From assembly GCF_002008225.1 (NCBI RefSeq), contig NZ_MRDH01000006.1, positions 1,074,316 through 1,138,315 of the forward strand: DNA of 64,000 bases, read 5' to 3'. The notes under the pieces are model-generated. The model was given only the letters and a program-made list of their open reading frames with translations. It ran no database searches and was not told the origin of the DNA. This DNA comes from Agrobacterium salinitolerans. Lineage in GTDB: Bacteria; Pseudomonadota; Alphaproteobacteria; Rhizobiales; Rhizobiaceae. The first letter of the stretch is position 1. Every line of letters begins with the position of its first letter. Positions 34,557 through 43,809 of the stretch are shown in pieces. Both the position numbers and the translations under genes were made by a program.

Positions 34557-35801
34557 TCACGCTACAGCCGAAAGCCGGGACTTGTCGCCCGAGAGCCGGT
34601 CGATCATGAAATCGGAATACCAGTTGACGAACTGCATCACGCCACCTTCGTCCTCCATGGAATAGGGGCCGGGCTCATAGGCGGGGGAACGGATGCCAAA
34701 GGCATTTTCCTCGACGATGCGGCGATCCTGATCGTTGGTTTCGTTCCAGACGTGGGTGAGGTCTTCGAGATCGTAGTCCACGCCTTCGACGGCATCCTTG
34801 TGCACCAGCCATTTGGTGGTGACCATGGTCTCCGTGGCGCTGAGCGGCAGCACACGGAAGGAAATGGTGTGGTCGCCGAGGAAGTGGTTCCAGGTCGTCG
34901 GGTAATGGAACAGCAACAGCGCGCCGATATGGCTGATGCTCACATCATCAGACAGCGGCCGACGCACGGCGGGCTTGCCGGACATGGTGTAGCTTTCCGC
35001 CTCACCGATCAGCGGCATACGGGCGACACGGAACTGTCCGTTCTTGTCGATCTTGAAACGGCTCGGCAGGCCGGCGGCCTCGCAGCGCGCCCAGTGGCCG
35101 CCGATCTCGGGATCGCTCGCACCGCCGTCCGTTCCCGTCACGCTCGGGTTTTCGGGATAGGTGCGGCACAGTTCCGGGTGGTTTGCGGCGCAATGGTAGC
35201 ACTCGCGGTTATTTTCCCAGACGAGCTTCCAGTTGCCCTTTTCGATGATCGTGCTCTCATGCGCGACCTTCGCCTCCCAGATACGGTGCGGGGCCATGTA
35301 GCTCTCGACTTCCTTGCGCATCGGCTCGAAATCGGCCGGCTGATCGGCAAGGCAGATAAAGACGTAACCGGCGACGGTTTCGCAGGCGACCGGCTTCAGG
35401 CCAAAATCGCCCTTGTCGAACTCTTCGCCCATATGGCGCGCAAACAGCAGCTTGCCGTCGAGATCATAGGTCCACTGATGATAGGGACAGACAAGGCGGG
35501 CCGACTGGCCCTTCTGCGTGGTGCAGACGCGGGAGCCGCGATGGCGGCAGGAATTGTGGAAAGCGCGGATTTGCCCGTCACGGCCGCGAACGATGACCAC
35601 AGAATAAGCGCCGACCTGCACGGTGAAATAGCTGCCGGACTTCTGGACTTCGCAATCATGGCCGACAAACAGCCAGTCGCGATACCAGATGGTTTCCATG
35701 TCCAGTTTGAAATAATCCGGGTCCGTGTAGAAGGGCTGCTCCAGGCTGAAGCCTTCGCGGCGGTTTTTCAGCTGGCGCAATACGGTATCACGCAATTCCA
35801 T
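34557..35801 (-). CDS. gbcA: Glycine betaine monooxygenase, Rieske oxygenase subunit GbcA-like
   Basis: A 414-residue Rieske non-heme iron oxygenase. The [2Fe-2S] ligands are in CRHRGSRVC and CPYHQW (CxH...CxxH). The catalytic iron site is in the NNRECYHCAANHPE stretch (two histidines), with the Asp ligand further on. This subgroup oxidatively removes a methyl group from glycine betaine, for osmolyte catabolism. ATG 35801 follows GAGGATTT at good spacing; the longer start at 35867 has no clear ribosome site. Transcribed with gbcB. Confidence 0.86.
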   Translation of the reverse strand: MELRDTVLRQLKNRREGFSLEQPFYTDPDYFKLDMETIWYRDWLFVGHDCEVQKSGSYFTVQVGAYSVVIVRGRDGQIRAFHNSCRHRGSRVCTTQKGQSARLVCPYHQWTYDLDGKLLFARHMGEEFDKGDFGLKPVACETVAGYVFICLADQPADFEPMRKEVESYMAPHRIWEAKVAHESTIIEKGNWKLVWENNRECYHCAANHPELCRTYPENPSVTGTDGGASDPEIGGHWARCEAAGLPSRFKIDKNGQFRVARMPLIGEAESYTMSGKPAVRRPLSDDVSISHIGALLLFHYPTTWNHFLGDHTISFRVLPLSATETMVTTKWLVHKDAVEGVDYDLEDLTHVWNETNDQDRRIVEENAFGIRSPAYEPGPYSMEDEGGVMQFVNWYSDFMIDRLSGDKSRLSAVA

Positions 35802-36132
35802 GGCCAAATCCTCGATCAAACCGCCCTGCCCGACACCATTTGCGGGGTTGCGGAAGCATGTACTCATCTAAACACCGGCGGTCATTTGCGGCAGCACAGA
35901 CAGCGACATCGGCTTCCGCATTGGCGACAAATTGCGACATGCGCAATCCGCCGCCACAAGCCATTCCACTGCTAAATCCGACAGCTATTTAGCGCCTGCA
36001 ACGACGTCGCAATATGACGCATAATACCGCACTCTTTACTCCCCACCCGTAAGAAAACGGGGGATGCGGCGCAACGGAGTATTAACGCACCCCAATTTAT
36101 CTTGCCGGACCGCAGCAACGAGGGTGTTCCTG
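35802..36132. other. Gene-free stretch between gbcA and conserved gene
   Basis: These 331 bases separate divergent genes and must contain the gbcAB promoter. They include the alternative upstream starts of both genes (35867 and 36064). I see no terminator, repeat or RNA gene. Confidence 0.4.
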
Positions 36133-36741
36133 GTGGAGAAGGCGACACGCATACGCTATTTCGATGCGAGCAGGCATTCGGTCGCACCGATACGCTCGAA
36201 GACCGCGCATTCCGATTTTCTGCGGACAGGGCGGATCAGCCGTTATGAAGAGCGATGGCTGCCGAAAGAACGTGCCTATTACAGCCATGACGAAGTGGCT
36301 GCTCTGACGGGGCGAAAGCTGGAAGCTGCCGCCGACGCCACCCACAGCCGTCTGAACGGCTTTCACCAGTCCATCCGTTTTCCGAAGATGGTTTTTCACC
36401 ATCTGCTCAATGACCGGCCGCATCTCGGCTATTGTCACGTCACGGCGGCGAAAACCAGCTTCGATGCCGAGCGCCATGTGCTCTGGTCCTTTTATTTCGC
36501 GAATTTCTTCGCCGAACTGAGCGGGGCTGAAAACTTCTTCGAAAATATCGATGCGCGCTACTCGCGGATGTATTTCGCCGTCGCCATCAACGCGCTTCCC
36601 GACCAGGAGGTCGCCGTCGATACCTCCGTGCATCGCGGCGGCCTGCTGTTCCAGACCCACGATCCGCGCGTGGCGCTGAAAAACGTACTGATGCTTGGCG
36701 CGCGGTCCGAGGAGATGCGCAGGATCATCAAGGCGATATAA
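36133..36741 (+). CDS. Conserved protein of unknown function
   Basis: About 202 residues from GTG 36133, which is preceded by GAGGG at good spacing; the frame is open back to ATG 36064, but those extra residues look non-coding. No signal peptide or membrane helix. Notable segments are YYSHDEVAALTGRKL, then SIRFPKMVFHHLLNDRPHLGYCHVTAAKTSFD and a C-terminal PRVALKNVLMLGARSEEMRRI. I do not recognise a family with confidence. It lies divergent from gbcA and 65 bases upstream of the Sua5-type gene on the same strand. Confidence 0.65.
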   Translation: MEKATRIRYFDASRHSVAPIRSKTAHSDFLRTGRISRYEERWLPKERAYYSHDEVAALTGRKLEAAADATHSRLNGFHQSIRFPKMVFHHLLNDRPHLGYCHVTAAKTSFDAERHVLWSFYFANFFAELSGAENFFENIDARYSRMYFAVAINALPDQEVAVDTSVHRGGLLFQTHDPRVALKNVLMLGARSEEMRRIIKAI

Positions 36742-36806
36742 AAGCCGCGATAGCGATTTCCATTCCAGCCTGAAATACGCTATTGACCGCCCTGAAAGGC
36801 AGCATC

Positions 36807-37784
36807 ATGGCGCGTCACATCAACATTGAACATGAGCGGGAAACAGCCCTGCAAGCATCCGTGGCGGAGCTTGCCGCCGGCCAACCCATCGCCCTGCCGA
36901 CGGAAACCGTCTACGGCCTTGCCGCCGACGCCACCAATCCGGCGGCGATCACCCGCATTTACGAGACGAAAGGCCGGCCGCAGTTCAACCCCCTGATCTG
37001 CCACATGGCCGATATCGCCATGGCCGAACGTTACGCCGTCTTCGATCCCATATCGCTGAAGCTCGCAAAGGCCTTCTGGCCCGGCCCGCTGACGCTGGTG
37101 CTGCCGCTGAAGGCGGGAAGCGACATTCATTCGCTGGCGACGGCCGGGCTCGATACGGTCGGTATTCGTGTGCCGCAGGGTTTTGCCGGTGATCTGATCC
37201 GCCGATTCGACAGGCCGCTCGCCGCCCCCAGCGCCAATAGTTCCGGCAAAATCAGCCCGACAAGTGCAGCCCATGTGGAGGCGGATCTTGGCCAGAAGAT
37301 CAATCTCATTCTCGATGGCGGCGCGGCCACCGTCGGCGTCGAATCCACCATCGTCAAGGTGGAAGAGGATGGCCGGGTGCGGCTGCTTCGTCCCGGCGGC
37401 GTCATCACCGAGGATATAGAACGCGTTGCGGGAAGAAACCTCGAACGGCCGAAAAAAGCCGCCGCCGCCATTGAGGCGCCGGGAATGCTGGCATCGCATT
37501 ATGCGCCGGGTGCGGCCGTGCGCCTTCACGCCACATCGGTTCAGCCAGATGAAGCGCTGATCCGATTCGGCGGCGTCGCCATTGCCGGCGAAGAGATGGC
37601 GCGCGCCGTGCTCGATCTCAGCCCTTCCGGCGATCTTGCCGAGGCCGCCGCCAATCTGTTCGATTATCTGAAAGCCGCCGATGCAAGCGGCGCAGACATG
37701 ATCGCCATCACCGCCATTCCCACCCATGGCCTCGGAGAGGCGATCAACGACCGCCTGTCCCGCGCCGCCGCGCCGCGAGGCTAA
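36807..37784 (+). CDS. L-threonylcarbamoyladenylate synthase (Sua5/TsaC)
   Basis: A 325-residue protein. The N-terminal YrdC/TsaC domain has PTETVYGLAADA, KGRPQFNPLICH, and SANSSGKISPT with the downstream STIV motif; the C-terminal extension of about 110 residues is the Sua5 domain. It makes threonylcarbamoyl-AMP from threonine, bicarbonate and ATP for the universal t6A37 tRNA modification. ATG 36807 (MARHINIE) is preferred to TTG 36783. The partner TsaD/B/E genes are not in the window. The flavoprotein gene follows 50 bases on. Confidence 0.93.
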   Translation: MARHINIEHERETALQASVAELAAGQPIALPTETVYGLAADATNPAAITRIYETKGRPQFNPLICHMADIAMAERYAVFDPISLKLAKAFWPGPLTLVLPLKAGSDIHSLATAGLDTVGIRVPQGFAGDLIRRFDRPLAAPSANSSGKISPTSAAHVEADLGQKINLILDGGAATVGVESTIVKVEEDGRVRLLRPGGVITEDIERVAGRNLERPKKAAAAIEAPGMLASHYAPGAAVRLHATSVQPDEALIRFGGVAIAGEEMARAVLDLSPSGDLAEAAANLFDYLKAADASGADMIAITAIPTHGLGEAINDRLSRAAAPRG

Positions 37785-37834
37785 CGGCGCCCAATCCTTT
37801 CGCCCATGTTTCAAAAGCCAGCGAGACGCCGCCC

Positions 37835-39268
37835 ATGACGACCACCGCCATCCCCTCCTCCGACATTCTCGACCGCTTTGCCGTCATTGTCGGCGAAAAG
37901 AACGCGGTCCGCGACGCGGCGGAAATGGCGCCGCGCCTCGTGGAAAATCGCGGGCTTTATCGCGGCGCCTCGCCGCTGCTCATCAAGCCCGGTTCGGTCG
38001 AAGAGGTTGCCGCCATCCTCAAGCTCGCCAGCGAAACCGGCACCGCCATCGTGCCGCAGACCGGCAACACCGGCCTCGTGGGCGGACAGACACCGCGCGC
38101 TGATGGCACCGACATCATCCTGTCGCTGGAGCGCATGAACCGCGTTCGCGATATCGATCCGGTCGCCAATATCATCGTGGCGGATGCCGGCTGCATTCTC
38201 GATGACATTCACAAGGCTGCTGATTCCGTGGAGCGGATGTTCCCGCTGTCGCTCGGCTCTCAAGGGTCCTGCCGCATCGGCGGCAATCTCGCCACCAATG
38301 CCGGCGGCACGGCGGTGCTCGCTTATGGCAATATGCGCCAGCTCTGCCTCGGGCTGGAAGTCGTGCTGCCGACCGGAGAAATCTGGAACGGGCTGCGCCG
38401 GCTGAAAAAGGATAATACGGGTTACGATCTGCGCGATCTCTTCATTGGTTCCGAAGGCACGCTTGGCATCATCACCGGCGCGGTGCTGAAGCTCTTCCCG
38501 AAGCCACTCGGCCATCAGGTGGCCTTTGCGGGGCTCACCTCCACCGAAGACGCGCTGAAACTGTTCGAAATGGCCTCCAATCTCTGCGGCACGGCGCTGA
38601 CCGGCTTCGAACTCATGCCGCGAATCGGCGTCGAATTCACCGCCCGTCATATTCCCGGCGTGCGCGATCCGCTGGAACAGCCGCATGATTGGTACGCGCT
38701 CATCGATATCTCCACCTCCGATTCGGCCGAGACGGCGGATAGCATGATGCAATCGCTGCTGGAGCGCGGTTTTGAGGCCGGTCTGGTCGAGGATGCGGTG
38801 ATCGCTTCATCGGAAGCGCAACGGCAGGCGCTCTGGCATATGCGCGAAAGCATGTCGGAGGCGCAGAAACCCGAAGGCGGCTCGATCAAGCACGATGTTT
38901 CCGTGCCCGTTTCAAAAATACCGGAATTCATGGCGACGGCGGAAAAGGCGGTTCTTGCCGCCATCCCGGGCGCCCGCGTCTGCGCCTTCGGACACCTGGG
39001 CGACGGCAATATTCACTACAATATTTCCCAGCCGGTGGGAGCCGACAAGGCCGAATTCATTGGCCGCTGGCAGGACATGAACGAGATCGTGCATGGCATC
39101 GTGCTGTCGCTCGGCGGCTCCATTTCGGCCGAACACGGCATCGGGCAATTGAAGCGCGACGAGCTGGCGGCCATCCGCCCCGGCATCGAAATGGAACTGA
39201 TGCGGCGCATCAAGCACGCTTTCGATCCCGCCGGCATCATGAACCCCGGCAAGGTTCTGGCCGGCTAA
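37835..39268 (+). CDS. FAD-binding 2-hydroxyacid oxidase (GlcD/D-2-hydroxyglutarate dehydrogenase type)
   Basis: A 477-residue flavoprotein of the vanillyl-alcohol-oxidase fold. The FAD-binding half includes PQTGNTGLVGGQTPRADG and GSQGSCRIGGNLATNAGG. The C-terminal half carries the metal-site motif GHLGDGNIHYN and ends with the SAEHGIGQLKRDEL and PAGIMNPGKVL stretches typical of D-lactate, glycolate and D-2-hydroxyglutarate dehydrogenases. Which 2-hydroxyacid it uses is uncertain. It converges on the GT2-like gene with 13 bases between stops. Confidence 0.9.
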   Translation: MTTTAIPSSDILDRFAVIVGEKNAVRDAAEMAPRLVENRGLYRGASPLLIKPGSVEEVAAILKLASETGTAIVPQTGNTGLVGGQTPRADGTDIILSLERMNRVRDIDPVANIIVADAGCILDDIHKAADSVERMFPLSLGSQGSCRIGGNLATNAGGTAVLAYGNMRQLCLGLEVVLPTGEIWNGLRRLKKDNTGYDLRDLFIGSEGTLGIITGAVLKLFPKPLGHQVAFAGLTSTEDALKLFEMASNLCGTALTGFELMPRIGVEFTARHIPGVRDPLEQPHDWYALIDISTSDSAETADSMMQSLLERGFEAGLVEDAVIASSEAQRQALWHMRESMSEAQKPEGGSIKHDVSVPVSKIPEFMATAEKAVLAAIPGARVCAFGHLGDGNIHYNISQPVGADKAEFIGRWQDMNEIVHGIVLSLGGSISAEHGIGQLKRDELAAIRPGIEMELMRRIKHAFDPAGIMNPGKVLAG

Positions 39269-39281
39269 AGCGGCCCCGAGG

Positions 39282-39806
39282 TTACGCCGAGGCCCGCAGC
39301 GCCCAGGCGGGCACCATTTCCGCATTCAGCCGGCGCGGCTTCTGCGCGCCGACAAATTGTGTCAGGCTCATGCCCGATTTCGCAATCGACACCGCATGCT
39401 TCTTTGGCAGAAGATATCCGTGTTCCAATGGCGGAATACGCCGCAGCATACGGCTGAGGACATTGCGCCGGTGATAGCGCGAGGGCGAAAACCGGGCCGG
39501 CTGCGCGCAGATCGCCACATATTCGAGAATCTCGTCGATCCAGCCCGCCTGCGGGCGCGCGCCGGGCTCAATCAGAAGCAGCCAGCCGCCGCGTGCAGAC
39601 TTCACCACGTCTTCGATGTCCCACTGCCCATAAAAACGGCAGCCGGCGGCATCGGCGACGCGCGACGATCCATCGCGCGAACCGTGATCGAGGATCACAA
39701 CATCGCTTACAAGCCCCTCCACGGCCCCGGTGACGAGCGCAGACAATGTGTGCGCCAGTTCCGGCTCGTGATCCCGGCATTCCATTATGACTGTCAACAT
39801 CTGCAT
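39282..39806 (-). CDS. Small GT2-like glycosyltransferase-related protein
   Basis: A 174-residue protein with the start of a GT-A nucleotide-sugar fold: MQMLTVIMECRD, ELAHTLSALVTGAVEGL, then VVILDHGSRDGSSRVADAAG, like the DxSxDGT region of family 2 glycosyltransferases. The DxD-like position reads LLLIEPGARP. It is much shorter than most GT2 enzymes, so catalytic activity is doubtful. No membrane helices. ATG 39806 or 39800 is the likely start. Its upstream gap holds a LexA-like site that could also serve this gene. Confidence 0.6.
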   Translation of the reverse strand: MQMLTVIMECRDHEPELAHTLSALVTGAVEGLVSDVVILDHGSRDGSSRVADAAGCRFYGQWDIEDVVKSARGGWLLLIEPGARPQAGWIDEILEYVAICAQPARFSPSRYHRRNVLSRMLRRIPPLEHGYLLPKKHAVSIAKSGMSLTQFVGAQKPRRLNAEMVPAWALRASA

Positions 39807-39942
39807 AGCTCTAACGCATCGCACAATAAATTGCCACTACGCTCATCGCGGTAAAAATCCAAGGCTGTCCTTGCCCACCCGGCGCACAGTCTCCGGACGG
39901 GGCCGCGCCCACCTCTGGAGAACGAGCCGAATTTGCAATTTT

Positions 39943-39957
39943 GTTCTTGTATTGTTC
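39943..39957. promoter_or_regulatory. Candidate LexA (SOS) box before radical SAM gene
   Basis: GTTCTTGTATTGTTC is an exact GTTC-N7-GTTC repeat in an AT-rich intergenic stretch, 118 bases before the radical SAM start and 137 bases before the GT2-like start on the other strand. A small inverted repeat, ATTCCT-GATGT-AGGAAT (39960-39976), follows directly. Confidence 0.5.
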
Positions 39958-40074
39958 TCATTCCTGATGTAGGAATTTAATCATTCGGAAGGCGGTTAAA
40001 AGCCTGTCCGGATGGAAACGGTTTAGGGCGTTGAGCGTGCCTTGAGAGGCGTGCGGCGTCCTGGGAGCATCCAG

Positions 40075-41232
40075 ATGAGAAACCATACGCTTTCGTGGCA
40101 GGCTGCATTCCAGCCGAGCCATATGCCGGATATTGCCAATGCGCTGGCCGATGCATCCGGCCTGCGCATCGAGATCGACCGCCGTCGCGGCCGTGGCGCC
40201 GGGCTGAACCCGGATGGACGCTTCGAGACCCTGCAGCACGAGGTTTTCGACGATGGCTGGCAGACTCTTGAGGACATGCCGGAATTCCGCACCGAGGTGC
40301 AGGTGGAAAAGCCGCGCAGCATCATCACCCGCAATGAATCGCCCGACATCCCCTTCGACCGCTCCATCAATCCCTATCGCGGCTGCGAACATGGCTGCAT
40401 CTATTGCTTTGCGCGCCCTACGCACAGCTATATGGGGCTTTCGGCCGGGCTGGATTTCGAGGCCAAGCTCTTCGCCAAGCCGGATGCGGCAAAGCTGCTG
40501 GAACGGGAACTGGCGAAGCCGGGCTACAAGCCGCGGGTGATCGCCATCGGCACCAATACCGATCCCTATCAGCCGATAGAGCGCGAATGGCGCATCATGC
40601 GGCAGATACTGGAAGTGCTGGCGGAGGCCGATCATCCCGTCGCCATCGTCACCAAATCGGCGCTGATCAGGCGGGATATCGACATTCTGGCACCGATGGC
40701 CAAAAAGGGGCTCGCCAAGGTCGGTATTTCCGTCACCACACTGGACCGGAAGCTCGCGCGCAACATGGAACCGCGCGCCGCCACGCCGGAGAAGCGGCTG
40801 GAAGCCGTCAAGGCGCTGACCGAGGCCGGCATTCCCGTGGCCGTGATGATGGCGCCCGTCATTCCGGCGCTCAACGATCATGAGATCGAACGTATTCTCG
40901 AGGCCGGCAAGGCTGCCGGTGCGACCGAGGCGTCTTATGTGCTTTTGCGGTTGCCGCTGGAGGTGAGCCCGCTCTTCCGCGATTGGCTGCTGCGCAACTA
41001 TCCGGACCGCTACCGTCATGTCATGTCGCTGGTGCGCTCCATGCGTGACGGCAAAGACTATGACGCGGAGTTCGGGAAACGCATGAAGGGTGCCGGCCCC
41101 TATGCCTGGCAGATAGGCAGGCGTTTCGAGATGGCGACAAAAAGGCTCGGCCTCATCCGCCGTGGCATCCACCTACGCGACGATCTCTTCGTTCCGCCGG
41201 GCGGTGCAGGCGTGCAATTGTCGCTGCTTTGA
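40075..41232 (+). CDS. PA0069-type radical SAM protein (COG1533, 'DNA repair photolyase'-like)
   Basis: A 385-residue radical SAM enzyme. The 4Fe-4S cysteines are C104-x3-C108-x2-C111 in CEHGCIYCFA; typical radical SAM strands follow, including IAIGTNTDPYQPIE and ISVTTLD. The family (PA0069-like, COG1533) is distantly related to spore photoproduct lyase and is often called a DNA repair photolyase, but no reaction is established for this branch. ATG 40075 follows CTGGGAGC; TTG 40042 is less likely. An exact LexA-type repeat upstream supports a damage-response role. Confidence 0.88.
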   Translation: MRNHTLSWQAAFQPSHMPDIANALADASGLRIEIDRRRGRGAGLNPDGRFETLQHEVFDDGWQTLEDMPEFRTEVQVEKPRSIITRNESPDIPFDRSINPYRGCEHGCIYCFARPTHSYMGLSAGLDFEAKLFAKPDAAKLLERELAKPGYKPRVIAIGTNTDPYQPIEREWRIMRQILEVLAEADHPVAIVTKSALIRRDIDILAPMAKKGLAKVGISVTTLDRKLARNMEPRAATPEKRLEAVKALTEAGIPVAVMMAPVIPALNDHEIERILEAGKAAGATEASYVLLRLPLEVSPLFRDWLLRNYPDRYRHVMSLVRSMRDGKDYDAEFGKRMKGAGPYAWQIGRRFEMATKRLGLIRRGIHLRDDLFVPPGGAGVQLSLL

Positions 41233-41468
41233 AAGACCGATGCTGAAAAGAACTCGGCCTGATCGAAGCACCATACGGAACGTGCGGCGATATCAGGCAG
41301 ACTATGACAGGGAGCGGTGGCCTCTTTTATAGACCCGCCACACTCCCACGAAATGCCCGGTGGGTTTTCCCTGGCCTGCCGGACATTGCCCCCGGAACCG
41401 CCGCCTCGCGTGCGATCGTTTTTCCTCCGCCGCCCCGTTGGAGGATCAAAGGTCATGATGACCTCAGG

Positions 41469-41509
41469 GGCACGGTGAGCCACGCCCCTTGACCCCGGCT
41501 CACCGTGCC
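41469..41509. promoter_or_regulatory. Strong inverted repeat in rnhB leader
   Basis: GGCACGGTGAGCC at 41469-41481 pairs perfectly with GGCTCACCGTGCC at 41497-41509 (13-bp stem, 15-base loop). It lies 60 bases before the rnhB ATG in a 336-base gap (41233-41568) that holds no other feature I can name. There is no T run. It could be a leader structure, a weak terminator or a repeat relic. Confidence 0.5.
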
Positions 41510-41568
41510 TGTCATCGCCCGCTTCCGGGGGCTTGCAGGAGATCGGGTGTGTATGCGAGTTTCGCCGC

Positions 41569-42222
41569 ATGAAACGCACGACCACACCCGATTCTCCTGC
41601 TCTTTTCGACCTTGCCGATACCGGCCCGGATTTTTCCTTCGAACTGGAAGCGAAAAAGAAGGGCCTCTGGCCCGTGGCCGGCACGGATGAGGCAGGCCGG
41701 GGACCTCTGGCCGGACCGGTGGTTGCGGCAGCCGTCATTCTCGATCCGGACAATATTCCCAAGGGTATGGACGATTCCAAGAAGCTGACGAAGCAGAAAC
41801 GGGAAAGCTTGTTCGTCCAGATCATGGAAAGCTCGATCGTATCCGTCGCCTCCTCCGGCCCCGGCCTGATCGACAGCGTGAATATCCTGCGCGCCAGCCT
41901 CGACGCCATGCGCCGCGCCGTGCTGGGCCTCGAAATCTCCCCTGCCCTCGTTTTGGCCGACGGCCGCGACCGCCCGCCCGGCATCGCCTGCGAAGCCAAG
42001 GCCGTCATCAAGGGCGATTCCCGCTCCCTCTCCATCGCCGCCGCCTCGATCGTCGCCAAGGTGACCCGCGACCGGATGATGGAACGAGCGGGTGTGGTGC
42101 ACACATCCTACGGCTTCGAAGGCCATGCCGGTTACGGCACGCCGGCCCACCTGCGCGCCATTGAAAGCCACGGGCCTTGCCCGCTGCACCGGATGAGCTT
42201 TCGGCCGCTGAAGCGGGATTGA
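41569..42222 (+). CDS. rnhB: Ribonuclease HII
   Basis: A 217-residue RNase HII, which cuts RNA in RNA-DNA hybrids and starts removal of misincorporated ribonucleotides. The active-site Asp-Glu pair is D40-E41 in [13 protein letters not shown]; further catalytic aspartates lie in LVLADGRD and the [12 protein letters not shown] region. The C-terminal [15 protein letters not shown] is a family mark. ATG 41569 is preferred to the frame's earlier start at 41533. The leader contains a strong inverted repeat. Confidence 0.95.
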   Translation: MKRTTTPDSPALFDLADTGPDFSFELEAKKKGLWPVAGTDEAGRGPLAGPVVAAAVILDPDNIPKGMDDSKKLTKQKRESLFVQIMESSIVSVASSGPGLIDSVNILRASLDAMRRAVLGLEISPALVLADGRDRPPGIACEAKAVIKGDSRSLSIAAASIVAKVTRDRMMERAGVVHTSYGFEGHAGYGTPAHLRAIESHGPCPLHRMSFRPLKRD

Positions 42223-42304
42223 TGACAACTAATGGAGTTCCAACCAGAACAACAGCTATCGACCCGATCTGGACATCGACGAGCAACTATGCGCACCGTA
42301 AATC

Positions 42305-43480
42305 ATGTCCCTGACGCAAGATCTCGAGAAAATTCTGGACACCGTCCTGCCAACCGATCCCAGCTTTCGGCGGATCGAACAGGCAATGATAGACAACTGC
42401 ATTTGTGACATTCGACGATACGCTTTGGAGGGCTCCAAAGAGGCTTTTCTGTTTTCCGCGATGCGCCTGCTCGCACTTCCCGACAACGGACACACACGGC
42501 TGATCCCGAACGATTGCATCTCGGTGCTGCCGCTGAGGTTCGTGAGCGTCGGGACGGCGGTGCAGTTAACTGAAACGGCACTGGAAACAACTGCACCAAG
42601 AGGAGAGCTGATAGCAGTCAACGGCACACCGTTGGGCCAAATTGAAGCCGCCGCAGAAAAATTTCTGGCAGGAACACGTCAGAGGAAAAGGGTCATCGGA
42701 CCGATTCTTCTCGCATGGCCGTATGCATTGACCCGCCTCGGTTTCTCTTCAAAAGAGAATACGACCGAATATTGCGTGAAAGACGATAATGGGCGGATAT
42801 CCAATTTCAAACTGGAGAACGGGCAGACAGTTCCTGCACCGATGCTTTACCCGAGAAACGAGCATGGCAAGGCTGATCCAGCCTGGAAACCCGAGCGATT
42901 TGTGGAGATCGAGGACTGGCAGGGGCTTGGGCTTTCAATATCATTGCCAAGTTTCTTCGATCCAAGCGAAACTGCGCTGCCGAAAGCCATCTCCGGTGCG
43001 GCGGGGCATGTAAGCGCCTGCCCGAACAAAAAACTCTTGATTGACGTTCGCGGAAACACCGGTGGCGACTTCCTTCAAACGATGCCCTTGATCGACGCCA
43101 TCTCAGAAAACGCGGGCGGGCAGGTCGCTGTGCTTGTCGACAAATTCACGTTTTCCGCAGCGATAGTATTTGTAGCCATTCTCAAACATCGTCTGGGACG
43201 CAGGCTCAAACTCATCGGGGAAGAAATGGGCGACGGGTTGAGTTTTTTTGCCGAGGGAGGGTTGCTCGATTTGCCGACTAGCGGAGCGGTCGTTCGATAC
43301 TCATCAGCATTTCACGACTGGGAGAACGGAACCAGCAACGAAACCACACCGGCTGAGATCGCGCAGCAAATGGTCCCGGCAGGAAAACTGAATTTGGATT
43401 GGGAATGGGTCATAAGGTCGACTGCTGAGAATGCACAAGGCGCGTTCTATCAACAAGTGCTAAAGAGTCTGAACGATTAG
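42305..43480 (+). CDS. S41 (tail-specific protease)-like protein, no signal peptide
   Basis: A 391-residue protein related to S41/CtpA-type serine peptidases. The core strands LLIDVRGNTGGDF and VDKFTFSAAIVF are present; in the latter, S284 occupies the nucleophile position. A loosely PDZ-like segment (RGELIAVNGTPLGQIE) precedes them. No export signal or membrane anchor is visible, so unlike CtpA it may act in the cytosol, or the true start was missed. Base composition is somewhat more AT-rich than the neighbours, suggesting recent acquisition. Function is unproven. Confidence 0.65.
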   Translation: MSLTQDLEKILDTVLPTDPSFRRIEQAMIDNCICDIRRYALEGSKEAFLFSAMRLLALPDNGHTRLIPNDCISVLPLRFVSVGTAVQLTETALETTAPRGELIAVNGTPLGQIEAAAEKFLAGTRQRKRVIGPILLAWPYALTRLGFSSKENTTEYCVKDDNGRISNFKLENGQTVPAPMLYPRNEHGKADPAWKPERFVEIEDWQGLGLSISLPSFFDPSETALPKAISGAAGHVSACPNKKLLIDVRGNTGGDFLQTMPLIDAISENAGGQVAVLVDKFTFSAAIVFVAILKHRLGRRLKLIGEEMGDGLSFFAEGGLLDLPTSGAVVRYSSAFHDWENGTSNETTPAEIAQQMVPAGKLNLDWEWVIRSTAENAQGAFYQQVLKSLND

Positions 43481-43757
43481 ACGAGCGGCGGCTCAGCCCA
43501 CACTGCTGACGGTCGACCCTCGGAAAATGCTGCGCCAGGTATGGAATGGCCGCCTTCGCTTTCGGCGCCACGGCAATCATGCGATGCACACTTCATCCGT
43601 TCGCTTCTGGCGCAAAGCGGAAGCGCAATCCGACATTGAGTATCAAAAACAATAAAGCCAATCACCGCCCCTCCGAGGGAGGCCTGCTGGAGCGCATGCC
43701 GCATTTCCATAGTACAGGCGGCACCATATCCCGAACCAGCTTTTCCACCTCAAACAA

Positions 43758-43790
43758 AAAACCCCTCACGGCGTGCGCCGGAGGGGTTTT
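43758..43790 (-). terminator. Rho-independent terminator of F0 ATP synthase operon
   Basis: AAAACCCCTC and GAGGGGTTTT form a long stem around an inner CGGCG/CGCCG helix; the minus strand continues into a T-rich tail. It lies 20 bases after the atpF stop. The rest of the 329-base gap 43481-43809 has short open frames without family features. Confidence 0.88.
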
Positions 43791-43809
43791 GAACAATGCC
43801 GAGATGAAC

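Noticed and set aside
43477-43710. Small minus-strand frame (77 codons) before the F0 terminator
   Set aside because: No ribosome site, signal or recognisable family; overlaps the terminal bases of the S41-like gene.
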